Below, piece by piece: positions 48,101 to 52,768 of a stretch of 60,000 nucleotides of DNA. The notes below the pieces were generated by a model that was not told where the DNA came from, did no database searches, and was given only the letters and a program-made list of their open reading frames with translations. Source of the DNA: Antedon mediterranea (lineage: Eukaryota > Echinodermata > Crinoidea > Comatulida > Antedonidae). The stretch is from positions 28,961,001 through 29,021,000 of the forward strand of contig NC_092673.1 of the NCBI RefSeq assembly GCF_964355755.1, read 5' to 3'. Positions within the stretch are counted from its first letter, which is position 1, and every line of letters begins with the position of its first letter. The position numbers and the translations under genes were made by a program.

Positions 48101-51100
48101 GTAAATGTATTTTCTGTTTTCTTATACAACAGCACTCTGAAATCATTGCTGGAGTTAGTTGATGAAGAAGTGGGAATTTCAAGAGTTGAACACGGTGAAC
48201 ATGAGGACATTGATTGGGATATGCTGGAAGATATCCTCAATTACCCAGATGGTCTCATGGTAGGTGCCTTTAGCTATTTCTGCTGGCGAAGTGCTCAATT
48301 AAAGCAAACTCATTTATGGTGTTCTAGTATTTTAAATACTGTATAAGTAATAATGCTCCACATCTATTTTCAACTGGAGATTGAATATTATTTGTATATA
48401 ACCATTATAATGTTCTTGTTGTAGTCACCAGAATTGGACGATCCTCCTATCAACATGTTCAATTCCAAGAGAAAAGAGTGAGTAGAATCATATTATTCAC
48501 TTACAGAATTTAGCGGTAATATTGGAATTCAAGATTCTGGATTCAATTCCTGTCAGATGTCAAGATTTTTTTCTCATGATAAAAAGACTTTGTTTGTGTA
48601 CAGGGTTCATGGCTATGGCTATCATTGACAATTTGCTAAATTAAGAATAAACTCCTAAACCTAAAATTAATTAACAATTATTTCATTTTTGATTATACAC
48701 TAATTATGAAATTACTTTATCATTTAATGATCAATTAGATATTATATAAATAAATTGCCAACGTTTGTTGTTTGAGAAGAAAGTATTACCGTAAGATCAA
48801 TTTGTTCTTTTCAGAAGCGACAAACAAATAAGGAGGAAGATATTGTCATATGCGCTTCAAACACGCACAGAGAGAATGGAAAAATTAGGAGAGATCATGC
48901 AATTACTTCACAACATTCCAACTCTACAAGACATCCGCACGGACGATGAGGATTGGCTCAGCCATCCAGCTGTTCAGGTAAAATGGTTTTCTGTCTTTTT
49001 TCTCTTTTTTTCTTTCCTCTTGTGTTCTACTCTCCTTTTTCCTTGCCTGTTTTTACTTACCTTCTTTCTGCTTTTTTTCTTCCCTTTACTGGTGCTCTAT
49101 TTTCCTTCTTCCTTTGCTTGTGTTTCTGCTTCATTTTCCCCTAAGCTTGTGCTTATTTCTTTTTAATTTTTGATTAAGCTCGACGTGTGTAAATAACATG
49201 TCTATTTTAGCCTGTCACCTCAGGTTCTTTCAGCTTCTGTCGAAATTCAGCTCTATTCGTATTTTATTTCTAAATCATATTGTCATTTTGTCTATTCAAT
49301 GTAATCCTAGCATAAAAATATATATATAAAATTAATTTATATTTATTTACTAGAGTTACCTCCAGATATACTTCCCAAGCATGGTCGGTTTTACCAGCGA
49401 AATATTTGAAGATGCAGAAATACGTAAACGTGAATTCAATCGATATAATAACCCAATCTGGCTGTCTTCAGGCTATGCTGATTTTGTTAACACCATGCAG
49501 GTAACTGAAAAATATTGTAACATCTGTTTTTAATAAAAAAATAAACCATATTATGATTATAATAATTGTAGCTACATAATATAATTATAATAAATAAAAG
49601 ATGCTTGTTAGTTATTATATAATATTAAGTTATATATGGTGCCCTAACCAAGAACAATACATACACTACTTAAGTCTTATATTAGGATGATGATATACTG
49701 TAAGATAGATTTGAGCAAAAGTAATACATTGTCTAAACGAACACTGTGAAACATAGTTACAATAATTCAGCATAGTCTAGCTCACAATCGATATATAATC
49801 CCATAAATTGATTGTGTAATAAAATGCCTCTGACGGGACAAGAACGTATGTAAAAAAAAGTTTATGATACATTGTATCAGTGATCACCTACAATATGCTG
49901 TCAACTGGTTGTTTTGAGTAAAAACCCCTGAGATCTTAAAAGGTTGTGGCATCTGTTCTTTTACAGCATTTCCTCAATTTGGCTAATTAAACTATATACA
50001 ACAACATTCATTTTATTTCCTTAGTCCTACCAGAAAGATATGTGCAGTAGCTGCATTGGATATGGAGACAAGAAATGCCAAGAGACAACTGCTGAACCAT
50101 ATTATGATTATGCTGGTGCTCTTGCTTGTCTGGAAGAGAAAGGTGGTGACATCTCTTTCTTTGAAGCTCAAGAATTCCAGAAGCTCCTGAACGCCGATAG
50201 TTCTAAACGACCAGAAGAATACATTCTTGTTTGCCCAACTGGTGCGATTAGGTTGTACGAGAAGGATGTCAGCGTTGTTGAGCAATGTAACTTTGGCAGA
50301 GTTCCTTATCCTGCTGTTGTGACTGGTCAGGAAAGAACTGGTAGGTTCTTCTTGAATTCTTTGAACTCATCAGTCAATATAACTACAGGTATACAGTAAA
50401 CTGTAGTTGCTTTGGTACAATCCTCTTCAAAGGACACTCCTGCTATAAGAACAAGGTCTAGTTTAACACAATGGTCAACCTCTATTTAAGGATTATTAAG
50501 GGAACACTTTAATTGGTCCCTAAGGTGTCCTGTTAGATTATATACTGTAATGCTATGTCCAGAAACCCACAGTGTTTTGTAGACCTTTGCCGTTTTCTTG
50601 CATTGTTGGTCCTGAAGTTGTCCCGTTAATAGGTGATCTACGTATTTGTATCATTCCCGTTCTTTAAGTGTTCAGGGCCTCATGCATGTCAGCCTCCGCT
50701 GTTTTGAGTCACCCTCATTAAACAAAGTTTAATCAAATAAAAAAATAACATTTTTTTTTAAATATGCTCAGAAACCCAAAGAAACCTTTTATTAAGAAGA
50801 ATGGTAAAATTAAAGGAGTATTTTATTTACAGGCACATGGAGATGGGAAGTAACCAAAGCTATACTGGAGGCTCAAAAGACCTTTGGCGTTGTCCAGCAT
50901 CGTGAACAACAGCATGAAGCTCAATTTACCATATTTGGCGTGAACAGCGTGTTTGATGTAGCCACCACTGAAGTGAAACCAATCGATATCTTAGACCAGA
51001 TCTATGAAGTGTACATCGGTCAGAACCTTCTCCGTTCCATGGAAGCCATCATCAAGCCATCTAACTGTATGTGGAATCACTAATAATTGTTTTCAGTTAT

Positions 51101-52768
51101 AAGAAAATTGTAGTTGGTGGTTAACATGCCTGCCTTCCCAAGATTCAGGGTTGTAACGCGCAACTCTACTGCAACGAGACTTTGTTTAGAAATACAGTAA
51201 ATTATAAAATAGTTTATCCATCCTATAGTGAGTTCTTACTCAATTTAGCGTGAGCTGAGAAAACAGTAAAAACTGAGTTATAGATTCCTCAATGTTCTTT
51301 AATTGGAGTGTCAAGGTCTTATAAGTTTGACCACCTATTATCAGATCCTCCAGTAAAAAATTCTTAGAACAATATTGTGTTTTTCTTGTATTTAGTGGAT
51401 TGGTGGAAAGAAGATGCACACAAGTGTTACGGTGAGACGTACTCCAGCGTCATCGTCGAGCGTCAAGGAGGCTGTAACGCTGTCATCAAAGATTTAATAT
51501 GTATTGGTGCCCCACCAGCTAAAGTCCTCTCTGTAGGACGTTCTGGTGTTAAGAAAGCAGTAACCACAGAAATGTGCAGGTATATTTAATTTTTAAAATT
51601 TTTCCAAATTATTATTAACCTTTTGATCACCAATCGAAACTTTAGTCAAACTCCTAAATAGATAGATAATTGAAATGAATTTTGGAATAATGCTTGATTA
51701 ATTAATTTTGAATGGTGCATATTTTTGTAGCTTTTCATTGAAATTGTTATTTTTCAACTAATTTTTCAAAATATATATAATAATATATACCCACAGCATT
51801 GTCATTTTTTCAGTAATTTGCCTTTGGATTTATATAATAATATATATCTATATATAGTCTTTATTTTTTATCCCAATTGTATTTTTGTACGTTCAACGTT
51901 TTCAACTTATGGACTGCTTGTTTATACCGTAATAAACAAATTATAAAAAAACCTTGCTTGTCACAAATAACACTAAAACACAAAAAAATTAAAAAAATTG
52001 GAACAAAATATCAAAATGTTAAGAAGATAAGAATACAAATAAGCATGATCAATAAAATATAAAAATAGTAAAACTACTGACAGTAGTGAAAATGGTTCCT
52101 CTGCATATTCTTCAATTTTTATATATAAAGCACTTAAAAACTATTGTATAGGCACTATAAAAGACAATTAAATATCATACTTAAAATTCACTCCAGATTG
52201 TCTCGCTCTAAGTTCTTAGTATTTATATGATGTTTTTATTGTGTTGACAGCCGTCCGACCAAACACATCAAGAAACCAGCAGAGTTCACCTGCGAAGATG
52301 GAGAGGGTTATACCAAGTATGTCGATGTGGCTGTCAACTGTGAATGTGTGCCGTGTGAAGATGTGACATACACGCTGGAATGGACAAAAGACAGTTATTG
52401 GAAGTCTGATGCCAAGACGTATCAGAGGAACAGAGGAACAACCAAAGAGACGGATTACAACCTCTGGGGTACGTGGTTCTTGTTGATTATGTCTGATTGG
52501 TCAATAGTGGCACTGTTGCTTGGTGATAATAATAAAATAGCAATAAAATCTATGATAGGTTTTTATTGGGCATTTAAAAAAAAATAAAACATTCTCAATA
52601 ACTGGCCTATGAGTCAATTTTTGCAAAGTAAAAATAAACTGGTTTACTCACCTGCTGTTAAGACCAACTCCTGCCCTTTATAATCTTTTTGCTATTTTTT
52701 AACAATTAAATATTGATGATCTTTTTTTATTCTTTACAGGAAACAGACTGGAGGGAAGATCAATTTAA
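15080..52768 (+). CDS. Secreted mosaic protein: TSP1, WAP repeats, kringles and a major-yolk-protein transferrin (single-gene model)
   Basis: Model exons: 15080-15140, 20142-20288, 22024-22215, 22936-23082, 24921-25067, 26853-26999, 28806-28952, 29589-29738, 30038-30193, 30828-31088, 31308-31463, 31771-31926, 32262-32522, 33721-33876, 34893-35180, 36041-36199, then the transferrin exons from 41965 (listed separately). The total is 6054 nt, exactly 2017 codons plus stop. All module exons are phase 1-1, the classic signature of extracellular exon shuffling. The first transferrin exon also needs a phase-1 partner, and I find no ATG/signal exon of its own between 36200 and 41964. Residues (approx.): signal 1-16, TSP1 23-68, WAP-like 70-431, kringle 1 432-518, WAP-like 519-622, kringle 2 623-709, WAP-like 710-761, kringle 3 762-857, WAP-like 858-910, transferrin lobes 911-1936, cystine-knot-like tail to 2017. 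Alternatively these are two genes, with an unseen terminal exon for the first and an unseen start for the second. Confidence 0.6.
16460..17245 (+). repeat. About 200-bp tandem repeat, four to five copies
   Basis: GCCATTTCCG-type starts at about 16472, 16670, 16871 and a degraded one near 17068 give a 198-201-bp period. Each unit carries two related halves with CATGGTGGGGCTGAGG / CTATGGTGGGCTAAGATCC and ATATTTTTATTTC. The array is nested in the 15766-17625 element. Confidence 0.85.
17290..17330 (+). other. Poly-G tract with G-quadruplex potential
   Basis: After T10, runs of 6, 7 and 9 G interrupted by C and T, followed by GAGAAGGG. This gives at least four G3+ runs within 40 nt in otherwise AT-rich DNA. 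Confidence 0.8.
17820..17853. repeat. 34-bp perfect palindrome
   Basis: CCAGGGAGTTGTAAAAT is followed immediately by its exact reverse complement, without spacer. GGCCGAC words flank both sides. Confidence 0.95.
18113..19030. mobile_element. Harbinger-like non-autonomous DNA transposon (TTA target duplication)
   Basis: The left TIR CGCCCGTATTCTTAAACCGG and its exact inverse end at 19030. Both ends are flanked by TTA, the target duplication typical of PIF/Harbinger. The TIR continues as ACTTTAGTCGTAGTTCGA, with many CGACTAAA words inside. No transposase frame is recognised. Confidence 0.75.
19044..19970. mobile_element. GGTCCGG-rich TIR element
   Basis: The left end (TAATGGCCTGTCAC) and right end (GTGACAGGCCAATG) are inverted. 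Subterminal arrays of GGTCCGGCCGGACC and TTTTGGC(A/G)GCCAAAA words occupy about 100 bp at the left and 230 bp at the right. No coding frame, so non-autonomous. Confidence 0.75.
20142..20288 (+). CDS. TSP1 (thrombospondin type 1) exon
   Basis: 147 nt, phase 1-1, between CCTTGTAG and AATG|GTAAGA. Encodes EWSNWSECSATCG then TKTRSRPCV and DLDEC. This is the WSxWSxC-S-x-TCG core of a TSP1 repeat with the following R-x-R-x-C. Such domains bind glycosaminoglycans and may carry C-mannosylated Trp. It is the first module after the signal peptide. Confidence 0.85.
20346..20868. mobile_element. TIR element with AAAGATGTATTGTCCCT ends (MITE family C)
   Basis: AAAGATGTATTGTCCCTTTG at the left, AGGGACAATACATCTTT at the right. 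Related right ends occur near 21113-21131 and 21860. A rearranged copy, part inverted, is built into every WAP duplication unit (about 23575-24070, 25545-26035, 27495-27985). Confidence 0.75.
22024..22215 (+). CDS. Canonical eight-cysteine WAP domain exon
   Basis: 192 nt, phase 1-1. From the first Cys: KCPLLTTEELMARC, PNTECETDTECADMQKCC, RLSCKHGARGCV. Eight cysteines with the C-x5-C-x5-CC-x3-C-x6-C core of WAP four-disulfide modules (protease-inhibitor or antimicrobial fold). The donor is weak (GAAG|GTGCTG), so splicing here deserves a check. Confidence 0.8.
22459..22553 (+). pseudogene. Dead WAP exon, unit 1
   Basis: It follows a good acceptor (T-rich, TTTTTTAG). In phase 1 it reads ASYC-stop then FCLPQPCFTNNDC and EFKCCTTI-stop. 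The spacing C-x5-C-(x)-CC is that of its live neighbours, but TAA and TGA break it and no donor follows. Confidence 0.7.
22936..23082 (+). CDS. WAP-like exon, tandem unit 1
   Basis: 147 nt, phase 1-1. Encodes GTLPICSDCSETKC then TTDVDC, YDTCC and GDQVCGVP. Seven cysteines, related to WAP but with one fewer than the canonical eight. It ends TCTA|GTAAGC, so the split codon joined to the next unit is AGT (Ser). Confidence 0.85.
24400..24494 (+). pseudogene. Dead WAP exon, unit 2
   Basis: Nearly identical to the unit 1 relic, with both in-frame stops kept. Confidence 0.7.
24921..25067 (+). CDS. WAP-like exon, tandem unit 2
   Basis: Encodes the same residues as unit 1. It ends TCTG|GTAAGC, making the junction codon GGT (Gly). 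Confidence 0.85.
26365..26426 (+). pseudogene. Dead WAP exon, unit 3 (33-nt deletion)
   Basis: Same relic with a 33-nt in-frame deletion that removes the first stop (ASYC joins directly to NDCTSINQEFKCC). The terminal TGA remains. Confidence 0.7.
26853..26999 (+). CDS. WAP-like exon, tandem unit 3
   Basis: Same 49-residue module. It ends TCTA|GTAAGC like unit 1, although its introns resemble unit 4. Confidence 0.85.
28318..28379 (+). pseudogene. Dead WAP exon, unit 4 (33-nt deletion)
   Basis: Shares the 33-nt deletion with unit 3, showing that these two units derive from one another. Confidence 0.7.
28806..28952 (+). CDS. WAP-like exon, tandem unit 4
   Basis: Same module. It ends TCTG|GTAAGC like unit 2 and joins GG of the exon at 29589 to make Gly. 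Confidence 0.85.
29589..29738 (+). CDS. Six-cysteine WAP-like exon
   Basis: 150 nt, phase 1-1. Shows NDICRTPDKF, LLCKTDANC, TFCCFGAGIPYC, with Cys spacing C-x13-C-x5-C-x5-CC-x7-C. A three-disulfide relative of WAP; function not known. Confidence 0.8.
30038..30193 (+). CDS. Six-cysteine WAP-like exon
   Basis: 156 nt, phase 1-1. Shows NPMCPPNYF, YFTEIPCSVNNIC, GMICCLDSKDSRIC and the linker YPKTKSLIS, which recurs in sister modules as FSKTKSLIS / FSKTKNLVT. Confidence 0.82.
30350..30655 (+). repeat. 14-bp GC-rich minisatellite (GCAGTGGCGGCATT)n
   Basis: About twenty units, with variants GCATCGCAGTGGC and TGTAGTGGC, in an intron between a WAP-like exon and kringle 1. Because 14 is not a multiple of 3, all frames stay open and give spurious ORFs on both strands. 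Confidence 0.93.
30828..31088 (+). CDS. Kringle domain 1
   Basis: 261 nt, phase 1-1. Cys pattern ECYK, GKACQYWTSQ, LCRNPDGE, AWCYTTDP, EMCDIGNP, ENCG, with the kringle hallmarks DYRG, CRNPD and WCYTTDP. Kringles bind lysine-containing proteins in the plasminogen/HGF families. No protease domain follows. Confidence 0.93.
31308..31463 (+). CDS. Six-cysteine WAP-like exon
   Basis: 156 nt, phase 1-1. Shows ELNSMCPESNN, NIACSSDNEC, LLCCFRESVGQVC, AFSKTKNLVT. Close paralogue of the exon at 33721. Confidence 0.85.
31771..31926 (+). CDS. Six-cysteine WAP-like exon
   Basis: 156 nt, phase 1-1. Shows ELNSLCPLSSFP, NIACGTDDDC, LLCCHGDNVGQAC, SKTKSLIS. Confidence 0.85.
32139..32261 (+). repeat. 41-bp tandem repeat carrying repeated splice acceptors
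   Basis: AATCCCTTTGTGATATACTT then TACCCAAAATCTACTTTTCAG, three copies, each ending in a usable 3' splice site. The last AG (32261) is the acceptor of kringle 2. Confidence 0.9.
32262..32522 (+). CDS. Kringle domain 2
   Basis: 261 nt, phase 1-1. ECYKIENAVDYRG, GKACQSWTSQ, LCRNPDKE, AWCYTTDP, EVCDIGRP, QNCG. All six kringle cysteines present. Confidence 0.93.
32617..32772. mobile_element. MITE family A, copy 4
   Basis: AAGCTCTGTCTACACAAAC at the left, CAAACTAGTTTGATGTGTA then ACGTAGACAG at the right. The core is GACACGATGATGTCATATC. Confidence 0.75.
32773..33720. other. Intron, AT-rich, partly repetitive
   Basis: A CTAGTAACCAGTC(G/A)GAAGGAGAT word occurs twice, near 33009 and 33212. There is no supported exon before the acceptor at 33720. 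A minus-strand frame of 108 codons (33157-32831) has no recognisable domain. Confidence 0.4.
33721..33876 (+). CDS. Six-cysteine WAP-like exon
   Basis: 156 nt, phase 1-1. ELNSMCPKSNK, NIPCSSDNEC, LLCCFRESAGQVC. Nearly the same as the exon at 31308, so the WAP-kringle pair was duplicated as a block. Confidence 0.85.
34150..34318 (+). mobile_element. 3' tail of a LINE-like element
   Basis: It ends in AATAAAATAATAATAATAAT and interrupts a diverged copy of the WAP-unit intron (CATTGTGC(G/A)CATGC before it, ATGTAGGTTGGTCGTTGGTTG after it). Confidence 0.4.
34539..34699. mobile_element. MITE family A, copy 5
   Basis: Complete: AAGCTCTGTCTACACTATCA at the left and TTTGATAGTATAGACAGAGC at the right. 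About 50 bp of its left flank is shared with the copy at 57234. Confidence 0.85.
34893..35180 (+). CDS. Kringle domain 3
   Basis: 288 nt, phase 1-1, with the acceptor GTTTTAG at 34892. A second in-frame acceptor (ATATCCAG, exon from 34917) would give the ECF start seen in kringles 1 and 2. ECFRMADAVDYRG, GKACQPWTSQ, LCRNPDRE, AWCYTADP, EVCDIGKP, ENCG. Confidence 0.92.
35480..35545 (+). pseudogene. Relic of a duplicated WAP exon
   Basis: TGCTGTAGTTTTAATGG ... GCTAAATCTTTAATATCTG|GTAAGTTTC duplicates the second half of the exon at 36041, including donor and about 100 bp of intron. The first half and acceptor have eroded. Confidence 0.75.
35615..35855 (+). repeat. SINE-like repeat, copy 1
   Basis: CAATCCCAAGGTATGGTGTTCAATCC, CAGGGTTGTAACTC and AGTTTATCTATCCTGTAATT resemble 51107-51270. 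The last part is tandemly duplicated at 35911-36000. Confidence 0.45.
36041..36199 (+). CDS. WAP-like exon lacking the first cysteine
   Basis: 159 nt, phase 1-1. ENNPTLLPGFHL where sisters have a CP, then GYECNTVHDC, AICCNSNGHLVC, AKSLIS. Five cysteines instead of six, so one is unpaired or bonds elsewhere. It is the last module before the transferrin part. Confidence 0.78.
36241..37706 (+). mobile_element. Degenerate non-LTR retrotransposon (reverse transcriptase fragment)
   Basis: In shifting frames: FIDLTAAFDHVN (36335-36370), SGVRQGG (near 36500), YADDFAV (36708-36728, catalytic box), a YLGV motif (near 36922) and a post-RT domain running to 37418 (LVRSRLTYGCHAWR). Ends in a CCAGTA tail repeat. 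Several frameshifts and stops, so dead. The clade is uncertain. Confidence 0.85.
37960..38590 (+). repeat. Left array of the CCATTTTG satellite
   Basis: Five units with ATTTCAAAATGGCGGAC, AGGTATATCTCTGCTAA and GGTCACCAAACATATTGGTA, period about 135-160 bp. Confidence 0.85.
38458..39284 (-). pseudogene. Transposon protein copy, left (minus) half
   Basis: Frames 39284-38919 and 38907-38458 read MPCNIEEADERMFVHV, VDSDVVVIS, EFGVGKHLKYI, ASAAYLFFHSFSSSDTTSS, then LPPTSAALREHV-like and W-rich segments. This belongs to an uncharacterised protein family common in invertebrate transposons (EADxR, DTDVV, GxGK, GCDTxS motifs). The Asp-Cys of the GCDT motif is altered here. Confidence 0.65.
39561..40660 (+). 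pseudogene. Transposon protein copy, right (plus) half
   Basis: In broken frames: VLDGPAIINMLRPNDSKTF, then LFFDRYFNDSLKAGTRSNR, NNWTTF, MPCNIEEADERMFVHV, TISGCDRTSSV-stop, and a Cys-rich end RCRHTDCDLGCCKCRKSDL followed by RCTELCGCQGKC (about 40550-40650). This covers more of the family protein than the left half. Stops and frameshifts disable it. Confidence 0.65.
40730..41505 (-). repeat. Right array of the CCATTTTG satellite
   Basis: Inverted counterpart of the left array: GTCCGCCATTTTGAAATCC, AAAATGGCCGCCATGCAAT, TATACCAATATGTTTGGTGA. Confidence 0.85.
41757..41815 (+). CDS. Possible alternative terminal exon of the module gene
   Basis: After TTTTCCCTCAG, in phase 1, it reads ATRVCPVYQCNFLKHIFTF-stop. 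AATAAA occurs at about 41866. It would end the protein before the transferrin part. Short and unsupported by family similarity. Confidence 0.25.
41965..45711 (+). CDS. MYP: MYP lobe 1
   Basis: Transferrin lobe 1 in exons 1-5 and half of 6. RFCVPSACEYKKCQRM matches the lobe start, and ADVAVARVDGIYTA aligns with the family ADAVTLDGG segment. WESITLAITKRD stands where the family has YYAVAVVKK, so the first metal Tyr is gone. SCHAGIKEIFSF replaces CHTxxxRxAG, losing the anion-binding Thr and Arg. Metal binding by the normal site is unlikely (inference from alignment by eye). Confidence 0.8.
41965..52768 (+). CDS. MYP: Major yolk protein (transferrin superfamily), 19 exons
   Basis: Exons: 41965-42175, 42871-42979, 43546-43789, 44392-44589, 45032-45216, 45565-45855, 46175-46348, 46652-46813, 47069-47180, 47422-47587, 48133-48259, 48425-48477, 48815-48977, 49354-49500, 50025-50340, 50833-51066, 51396-51579, 52251-52468, 52740-52768; 1106 codons plus stop, all phases consistent. 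Two transferrin lobes are clear from FCVPSACEYKKC / KFCVVTRAAFDKC, the paired DLRGKKSCHAG / DLNTCHAG, SGSCVPG / GRSCLPG, CIGYGDKKC and ARVP-like GRVP. MYP is the abundant egg and coelomic yolk glycoprotein of sea urchins and sea cucumbers and is reported to bind zinc. The published protein is about 1350 residues, so here the N-terminal part is missing or replaced by the upstream modules. The first exon starts in phase 1 and has no own signal peptide. Confidence 0.85.
42185..42410 (+). repeat. TTGATTGATA-type tandem repeat
   Basis: About six units of roughly 35-40 bp around TTATTGATTAATAGATAAAT and TGATTGATAT in the first MYP intron. Confidence 0.85.
42576..42730. mobile_element. Hairpin MITE with GGCGGCC core
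   Basis: Arms of about 58 nt pair with only a few mismatches: TATGGAAGCCCGATCGGGCC at the left, GGCCCGAACGGGCTTCCGTA at the right. The loop holds GGCCGCCACTTAATTATCTG twice. Confidence 0.85.
44106..44207. mobile_element. MITE family A, copy 6 (short)
   Basis: CCTGTCTACACTATTAAA at the left, TTGTATAGACAGAACTTT at the right, with GTGACATCATCATGTCC inside. Confidence 0.7.
44270..44376. mobile_element. MITE family A, copy 7, ending 15 nt before an exon
   Basis: AAGCTCTGTCTATACTATAT at the left and TTTGATAGTGTAAACAGAGG at the right. The acceptor of MYP exon 4 is at 44391, so the branch point probably lies in MITE sequence. Confidence 0.75.
45350..45472. mobile_element. MITE family A, copy 8
   Basis: TTAGTTTGACAAAAAAAAAT, GGACACGATGATGTCATATC and CACATCACACTTTTTTTGT are present. 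Outer ends are worn. Confidence 0.7.
45712..47180 (+). CDS. MYP: MYP lobe 2, first half
   Basis: From the middle of exon 6 through exon 9. KFCVVTRAAFDKCLKI, SADLLSTDATETFIAG (family ADAVTLD region), YTYTIGIMKKDRF (a Tyr is kept where the metal ligand lies), DLNTCHAGMKKLSSFHHPIGW (anion-site Thr and Arg lost) and GRSCLPG. Confidence 0.8.
46884..47018. mobile_element. MITE family A, copy 9
   Basis: AAGCTCTGTCTACACTATCA at the left, GTTTGAGAGTGTAGATAG at the right, in the intron before MYP exon 9. Confidence 0.75.
47257..47342. mobile_element. MITE family A, copy 10 (internally deleted)
   Basis: AAGCTCAGTCTACATTATCA at the left, TTATAGTGTAGACAGAGCTT at the right. Only about 85 bp, with the middle missing. 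Confidence 0.7.
47422..49500 (+). CDS. MYP: MYP-specific insertion within lobe 2 (exons 10-14, about 218 residues)
   Basis: This sits between GRSCLPG and CSSCIGYGDKKC, where ordinary transferrins continue directly. Exon 10 is strikingly aromatic and Asn-rich (FNWNSPATWNYYNWNKY-like composition; 8 Trp and 7 Asn in 55). Exons 11-13 are acidic then helical (ELVDEEVGISRVEHGEHED; RMEKLGEIMQLLHNIP). Exon 14 is SYLQIYFPSMVGFTSEIFED. No cysteine in the block. Function unknown; a large lobe insertion is, as I recall, a feature of MYP. Confidence 0.75.
48540..48665 (+). repeat. SINE-like fragment, sister of 1500-1665
   Basis: GACTTTGTTTGTGTACAGGG and GGCTATCATTGACAATTTGC match the first copy. GGATTCAATTCCTGTC is B-box-like. 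Confidence 0.4.
50025..51579 (+). CDS. MYP: MYP lobe 2, second half
   Basis: Exons 15-17. CSSCIGYGDKKC, YAGALACLEEKGGDISFFE, ILVCPTGAIRLYE, QCNFGRVPYPAVV, ILEAQKTFGVV and FGVNSVFD follow the transferrin order (CxGxxxxC, GAxxCLxxxGDVAF, LLCxDG, CxxxxVPxHAVV, FQLF). Exon 17 continues with CYGETYSSVIVERQGGC outside the usual transferrin end. Confidence 0.82.
50410..50645 (+). repeat. Dispersed repeat, also at about 31560-31625
   Basis: Words such as CAACCTCTATTTAAGG, GGTCCCTAAGGTGTCC at 50 kb and TAACCTCTATTAAAGGGACA, GGCCCTAAAGGTGTCCCC at 31.6 kb match in order. Not classified. Confidence 0.4.
51107..51270 (+). repeat. SINE-like repeat, copy 2
   Basis: GGTTAACATGCCTGCCTTCC, GATTCAGGGTTGTAACGCG and TAGTTTATCCATCCTATAGT match 35615-35855. 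Confidence 0.45.
52251..52768 (+). CDS. MYP: C-terminal cystine-knot-like tail of MYP and stop
   Basis: Exons 18 and 19. FTCEDGEGYTKYV, VNCECVPCEDV resembles the end of CTCK domains (C-xDG ... C-x-C-x2-C) used for oligomerisation in mucins and von Willebrand factor; too short for a whole knot alone, so exon 17 cysteines may contribute. Then EWTKDSYWKSDAKTY, NLWGNRLEGRSI-stop at 52766-52768. Poly(A) signal AATAAA at 53268-53273. Confidence 0.7.

Noticed and set aside
48953-49166. Hydrophobic frame after MYP exon 13
   Set aside because: The T/C-rich intron translates as Phe/Leu/Ser; the exon ends at the GTAAAA donor at 48978.
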